A stretch of DNA of 64,000 bases. It comes from Eulemur rufifrons. Its lineage: Eukaryota > Chordata > Mammalia > Primates > Lemuridae. Within the stretch, counting starts at the first letter, position 1. Every line of letters begins with the position of its first letter. This document shows positions 59,102-64,000 of the stretch, one piece after another. The stretch covers positions 64,115,501-64,179,500 of the forward strand of contig NC_090983.1 of assembly GCF_041146395.1 (NCBI RefSeq), in the 5' to 3' direction. The translations under genes were made by a program, and so were the position numbers. The notes beneath the pieces were generated by a model. That model searched no databases. It saw only the letters and a list, made by a program, of their open reading frames with translations, and was not told where the DNA came from.

Positions 59102-59182
59102 TTCATTGGGAAAGCAGCAATAGCAGTTCATGGATGTTGTGATGTTCTACCACTCCTTGCTGATGAAGATCCACTCATGAAA
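59102..59182 (+). other. Candidate coding exon, gene unknown
   Basis: 81 bp open in one frame (27 codons, phase 0 at both ends) lie between an AG (CTCCTATTGAGAG) and the donor GTAAGC following ATGAAA. The peptide includes GKAAIAVHGCCDVLPLLADE. Its mixed, well-balanced composition is unlike repeat-derived or chance AT-rich frames in this window. The polypyrimidine tract is weak, which counts against it. No repeat covers the segment. I do not recognise the family; a helical-repeat protein segment is one guess. It could share a gene with 15031-15135, 44 kb away on the same strand, but nothing here links them. Confidence 0.35.
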
Positions 59183-59298
59183 GTAAGCCAAGCCATCATT
59201 TGAATAAAAATCCATGAAGATTATTTAGGGCTACATTTATATCTAGCAGGAAGATTGTTGATTTGGGGATCTTAAAAAGTTTCAAAATGTTAACACCC

Positions 59299-59597
59299 TG
59301 CTGGGTATGGTGGCTCATGCCCATAATCCCAGTATTTTGGGAGGCCGAGGCAGGAGAATCACTTGAGGCCAGAAGTCCAAGACGAGACTGGGCAACATAG
59401 GGAGACTCCTTCTCTACAGAAAATTTAAAAATTAGCCAGGCATGGTGGCATGTGCCTATGGTCCCAGCTACTGGGGAGGCTGAGGCAGGAGGATCCTTTG
59501 AGCCTAGGAGTTCGAGGCTGCAGTGAGCTATGGTTGCACGCCTCTGCTCTCCAGCCTGAGTGACAGAGCAAAACTTTGTCACTTAAAAAAAAAAAAA
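59299..59597 (+). repeat. Old Alu with target-site duplication
   Basis: TGCTGGGTATGGTGGCTCAT begins the left monomer. The linker TTTAAAAATTAGCCAGGCAT is of the ordinary short kind, the right monomer ends CTGAGTGACAGAGCAAAACT, and a short A tail follows. Flanks TTAACACCC at 59290-59298 and 59598-59606 are identical. Confidence 0.92.
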
Positions 59598-59606
59598 TTA
59601 ACACCC

Positions 59607-62600
59607 ACCATTCTCACATAAACTCTTTAGGTTAATATAATTGGCTTTTTCACAACCAAATTATTTTTATTTGTGATCTCACAGAGTAACAGAAATCCAG
59701 AACTGGGACATGGAATGCCTAGCTTCAACATGAACTTGTTCTGTGTTAATGAATAATTGATCACAAAGTGATCACAAAGTATTTATCAAGCATCTATTGG
59801 GTATGTGCTTTACTGTGCTTGCAAAAATATAAAATATAGTCAAGCCCACAATGATAAAAAATATAGTCACTACCTGAAACTTCATTTGAGATGTGCAGGA
59901 AACACTCTGATGCATGATTCATTTAAAAAGAAAAAAAAAACAAAGGCTAGACCTAAACTAGGCTCAGAAAAATGTGTCCTACCTACAATTCAATGTAAGA
60001 ATTAAATATGATATTAATTTTTTCAAAAGTCATAAATTACATTTTCAAAAGTTAAGTTTTTTCTCCTTAATGGAATTCACTTCCTGAAAACATACTTCCC
60101 TGTTACCCAGATATAATTCCATTACCAACAACGCTTGCTTCATTGTCCGTCTGTCTAAGGACTGTTCTAATCCTAATACTTTTGCTAGAATTGCAGGAAA
60201 CAGTGAAAATATTTTCATTTTCTTATGGCTAGGTGTTCCCTGGTTGAGTGCTAAATGTGCTTCTGGTCTGACATATTCTCTCTTTGTGGTTGAAAAAGCA
60301 TAAACTTAAGTGGTCAGAATGCCTGGACACATACGTCATCAAGTAACTTTCCTTGCTTTGCAGCTTCCACTGTCTTCAGATATTTGTGATTCATTTTGGT
60401 TTCTTTGATTTAGAAGTCAACATTTGAAAAGGTGGAACCACAAATATGGGTGACTTTTTAAGAAGGGAGATTACTAAAAGAAATCTCTGATCAATAGGAA
60501 GTAACCTTTTGACCTGAGTTGAAATCGCCTTATAGGAAAAGTGATATATACATTTATATGTATCTACTAATCTTGAAGTTTAAGAGAGTTTGCACTTCCT
60601 TTTATTTTACTATGCACTTCTCAGGATTCAGGAATGAATTGTTAGATAACTGCATCTAAATATAGATGCTGATAATTTGGTAAGGTCATTCTATAGTTAT
60701 ATGTCACTATTTGGTAGATAATTTATTTCATAGACTAAAATAGCCAGCTTATAGCACAGTTTATTTCATACTCTTTATGTTAAAGTCAAGTGCTGACCTT
60801 TCCATATGCAAAAAAAAAAAACAGTAGGTCAGAGCCATGTTTTATAGAGATAGAACTATAGTTTGAGTTTGGGAGTATAAAGAGAAATGGAAAAGTTCAT
60901 TTGCAGGAAATGTATTAGGAAGCATTCATAAGGCAGAAAAAATAATGCATTATAAATTGATAAATCACTCACCTCTGTAAATTCCTAGCATTGTGGAGCT
61001 TAAAAACCTTCATGGCATCAGATAAGATGCATTTCAGTGGAAGGAACTAAAGACCACTTGAGAAAAAACAGGAAAGAAGGTATTTTGCCCTAAGCCATAT
61101 TGCAGAGGTATGTTGCCCTTATTGCCCCTCTCCCAACACATACTCAAGTTACAGAGAGTTTTATAAGAAATAAAGAAGAAAATTTATTGTCAAAGCAACT
61201 CTTCGGGAAAACAATATAAATTAGATCGTGAGAAAGAAAAAAATTGGGCCTCAGCCAATGACTAAGGAAAACATGATAAAGGGCTACCACTTTTTCTGCA
61301 GCCCTGTTTAGAACAGACTGAAATCTAGATTTCCAAGGGAGGTATTCCAACGATCAAGAAAACGCAAAAGGATGAGCTCAGGAGAAAGGAGAAGCTAATG
61401 AGCTAAGGGTTGGAGACAAATTTTCACAAATGAATATTAGGCCAATCTATGTGCCAAAAAAGCTGGCTGTTGGTTTGAATTTTCCAGATTGATGGTCTGC
61501 TTTATCTTGCCATAATTAGACAAATATGGGCGTGTAAATGTATTAAACAAAGTGACTCGAGCTGTCACATGATTTTTTCATTGCCAACTTGAAGATGCTG
61601 ACATGTGATATTTGTTAGATCCTATGAAACCTTGGTAGGGGTAAGAGGAAGGGGCTGAACTATGCTTTTTCTGTTACATCCTCCTGGAAGACACTAGCAT
61701 CAAATTCATTTAGGCTTAGCATTTAAGCACATGGTACCTCATGAGTCACAGCCCCCCAAGTGAAGACAGTTGAATTCAGAAATACTTTAAAAGTCCTATT
61801 TTCATAGGATGGTTATGAGGAAGAGATACCAAGGACATTTGCTGGCTACCAGCTTACAATTTTTATGTGTGATCACAATCTCAGAGGATTATGGTATAAT
61901 GGTCCAGATATTGGGGAAAAGCAACTTAATGTGAACTTAAGCAGAAGTTCAGCTTTAAGACTGATCCTTATTTGGATGGAATTAGCAAAATTATAGATAC
62001 AATATGCAAAATGTTTCCAAGTCACATTAAATACTTGGATTCCTGGCACTGTGGATGTGGGTGCAATTTGTGAATGTGTAATGCCATGCATTTTCCTACA
62101 ATGCAAAAAAGTAATTTCTAAATATACTTGCAAAAACATCCTTGATTATGGAGTGTGCTGGCTCTCTTTTGGTGTAATGATAGGCAACACTTTCAATTAT
62201 GTATTAAGAGAAATTTGTAAAATCTATTAGATTTTTTAGAAGAGTTGAATGTGTAGCACCATTAATACTATATATTATACACGCGTGGGAAGTAGAGTCT
62301 AAGCTCAAGAGTTTTCCAAATGATTCCTCTACTATTAATTGCTAGCAAATAACTCAGTCTCAGCCCAAATGGCCAAATTCTATGAGAGTGCACACAATTT
62401 GCACTCAAGAATAAAAGCATTTTTTAGGATGTTAAAAAAGGAGACCCCAAAATAGCTTTGTAATTTTAAAAATGTACCATAATTATACAAATCCTTAGAA
62501 TGATACCATGGCAACATAAGAGTTGTTTCAGCAATATGACAAAGATAACTCAGAGCTTTGTTATTTATTTATAAAGACATAGACATGCTAGATATATACA

Positions 62601-62899
62601 ATAAAACAATGTATAATTACAAACTTGAGTTCAAAAGCAAGAAAATGACAGATATAAAGAGGGTACTTAAAGTCAGAATAATAAATTTAGGACCAAGTAC
62701 TACAGCAACCAAAAGGCAAATTGTCCAAAATTTAAGTTTTAAGGTATATCTAAAGGTGCTTTAATGCCCATATAGGTACAGAAGGCATGACTTTGGGCTC
62801 AGGCAAGGTGGGGGAGCTAAAGCATGATATCTGCCACAAAGCTGGGATGTGGAAGGGCTATTGATTGCATCAGTGAAAAGGAGATTAGAACAATTCTAT
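59607..62899. other. Single-copy AT-rich sequence, no gene seen
   Basis: An L2-like trace lies near 59770-59905. Minus-strand open frames at 61144-61350 and 61873-62139 have no motifs. The rest shows no gene, RNA or clear repeat. Confidence 0.4.
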
Positions 62900-63795
62900 C
62901 TACTGGTACAGAAAGCAAAAAGGAAATTTGTCTTTGTCAGGGATTCTGAGGAGAAAAAAAAATACCTATGAAAAATAAAAACTCCAAGTATGTCCAAATT
63001 TATATCGTCTATGAGTATGGACTTTCCTAATCTGAAAAATTAAGAATAATACTGATCTCACTTTTGCAAAACCCTTGGAGCATCCAGCAAAAATAAAAAT
63101 AAAACCAGAGCAGCACTTCCATGCATGCAAGGATACCAACAGGAAAACAAACAAATATAAAACAAAGATGGGAACATTCTTCTGTTATAATGAGCTCTCA
63201 ATCACAAATAAATACCAAGGCATGGTGGAAAGTGAGCACCCACAACAAATACAAAGATTATGGACCCCCCCATTTCCTGTCAAACATGATATAATCAAAT
63301 CTATGTGAAATAATCAATAAAACCAAATGACTAGAGTAAATACAAAAGGAATAGAGATAAATCTCAAAAAACATGACACTCTAAAAAATATATGACAGAT
63401 TCGAAAAAGAAAAATAGATCTTTAGAGATGAAGAAAAAAATTCTTGAATTAAAAATTCAATTGATGTAAATAAAGATTAGACAATTTGAGAGGGAATTAA
63501 TAAATGGAAGGCAGAGTTAAGGAAATTACCCCAGTTGCAGCACAGAAGATAAAGAAACAGAACAAAACAGAGGTTGAAACATAGAAGTTGGACGATCTAA
63601 CATATGTTGAAGTAGGACTTAGAAAAAACAGAGAATGGGGAAAATATCATATTCAAAGATATTATTAATAATTTTTCAGAGCTGATGAAAGATATGAATC
63701 CTCAGATTGCAGAACATCAAAGACAATAAGAAAATCCTAAAATCAACCAGAGAGAAAAGATAGACTACCTACAAAGAAAAAGTTAATTTCTTGGC
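62900..63795 (+). mobile_element. L1/HAL1-like ORF1-region remnant
   Basis: A-rich sequence with the late ORF1 landmarks of old L1 or HAL1 elements: TTTTTCAGAGCTGATGAAAG, CCTCAGATTGCAGAACATCA and AAAATCCTAAAATCAACCAG, preceded by a decayed coiled-coil-like stretch. HAL1 is an L1 relative with ORF1 only. Which of the two this is cannot be settled without alignment. The left end is uncertain. Confidence 0.6.
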
Positions 63796-64000
63796 ATGGT
63801 GAAAGGAGAATGGGATTAGAATAAGCATTTAGTTTTATCTGTATTACTTCATTCCTTTAAAAAATAATCTTGAGCAAATATGAAATCATTACTGTAGAAT
63901 CATGTGGTAGATATGATGTCTGTTATATATTTTCTTACTAATCTACATGTTTGACATATTTCAGAATTTAAAATTAAAATATGAAATGTTTAAGAAGAGT

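Overview
This is mammalian, specifically primate, DNA. The organism is most likely a strepsirrhine of the lemur type. Three Alu elements (29572-29898, 44086-44426, 51213-51560) carry the long A/T linker between monomers and the right-arm ending (GAGCTAGGCTGACGCCA and close variants) that I associate with lemur Alus. Two L1 fragments (4454-4672, 11735-12215) end in an L1 3' UTR type I associate with strepsirrhines. No complete gene, tRNA, rRNA, CRISPR array or gene-linked CpG island can be supported. The window reads as intergenic or deep-intronic sequence, roughly half of it recognisable transposon debris.

Layout. 1-17 kb is mostly single-copy AT-rich DNA with scattered MIRs, three old Alus (1747, 9236, 13820) and L1 pieces (4454, 6500-8085, 11735). 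17.2-33.6 kb is one block of L1 inside L1 inside L1, all in + orientation. An old L1 (17215-18076 and 32458-33612) is split by a roughly 6 kb L1 (18077-32457). That second L1 is split by a 7.25 kb nearly full-length L1 (21500-28753) with a perfect 13-bp target-site duplication. The middle L1 also took in a lemur-type Alu, a MaLR (MST-type) LTR and an older Alu. 33.6-42.2 kb is the longest largely single-copy stretch.

42.2-59 kb is dominated by antisense insertions: an L1 3' part, a lemur-type Alu, an L1 split by a MaLR LTR, a decayed ERVL-class retroviral pol region (about 48.3-52.6 kb), an MLT1 LTR, and an L1 in which a 2.5-kb GC-rich 5' UTR is joined directly to the middle of ORF2 (53061-56240). 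59-64 kb is single-copy DNA, one old Alu and an L1/HAL1-like ORF1 remnant at the right edge.

Nothing here forms a pathway or operon. The possible host-gene signals are four short open segments with splice-like borders (15031-15135 +, 38474-38554 +, 59102-59182 +, 37518-37604 -). None could be tied to a known gene. The points most worth checking are the nested L1 block, the 5' UTR-to-ORF2 fusion with a tandem-repeat 5' UTR, the near-identical inverted Alus, and these candidate exons.
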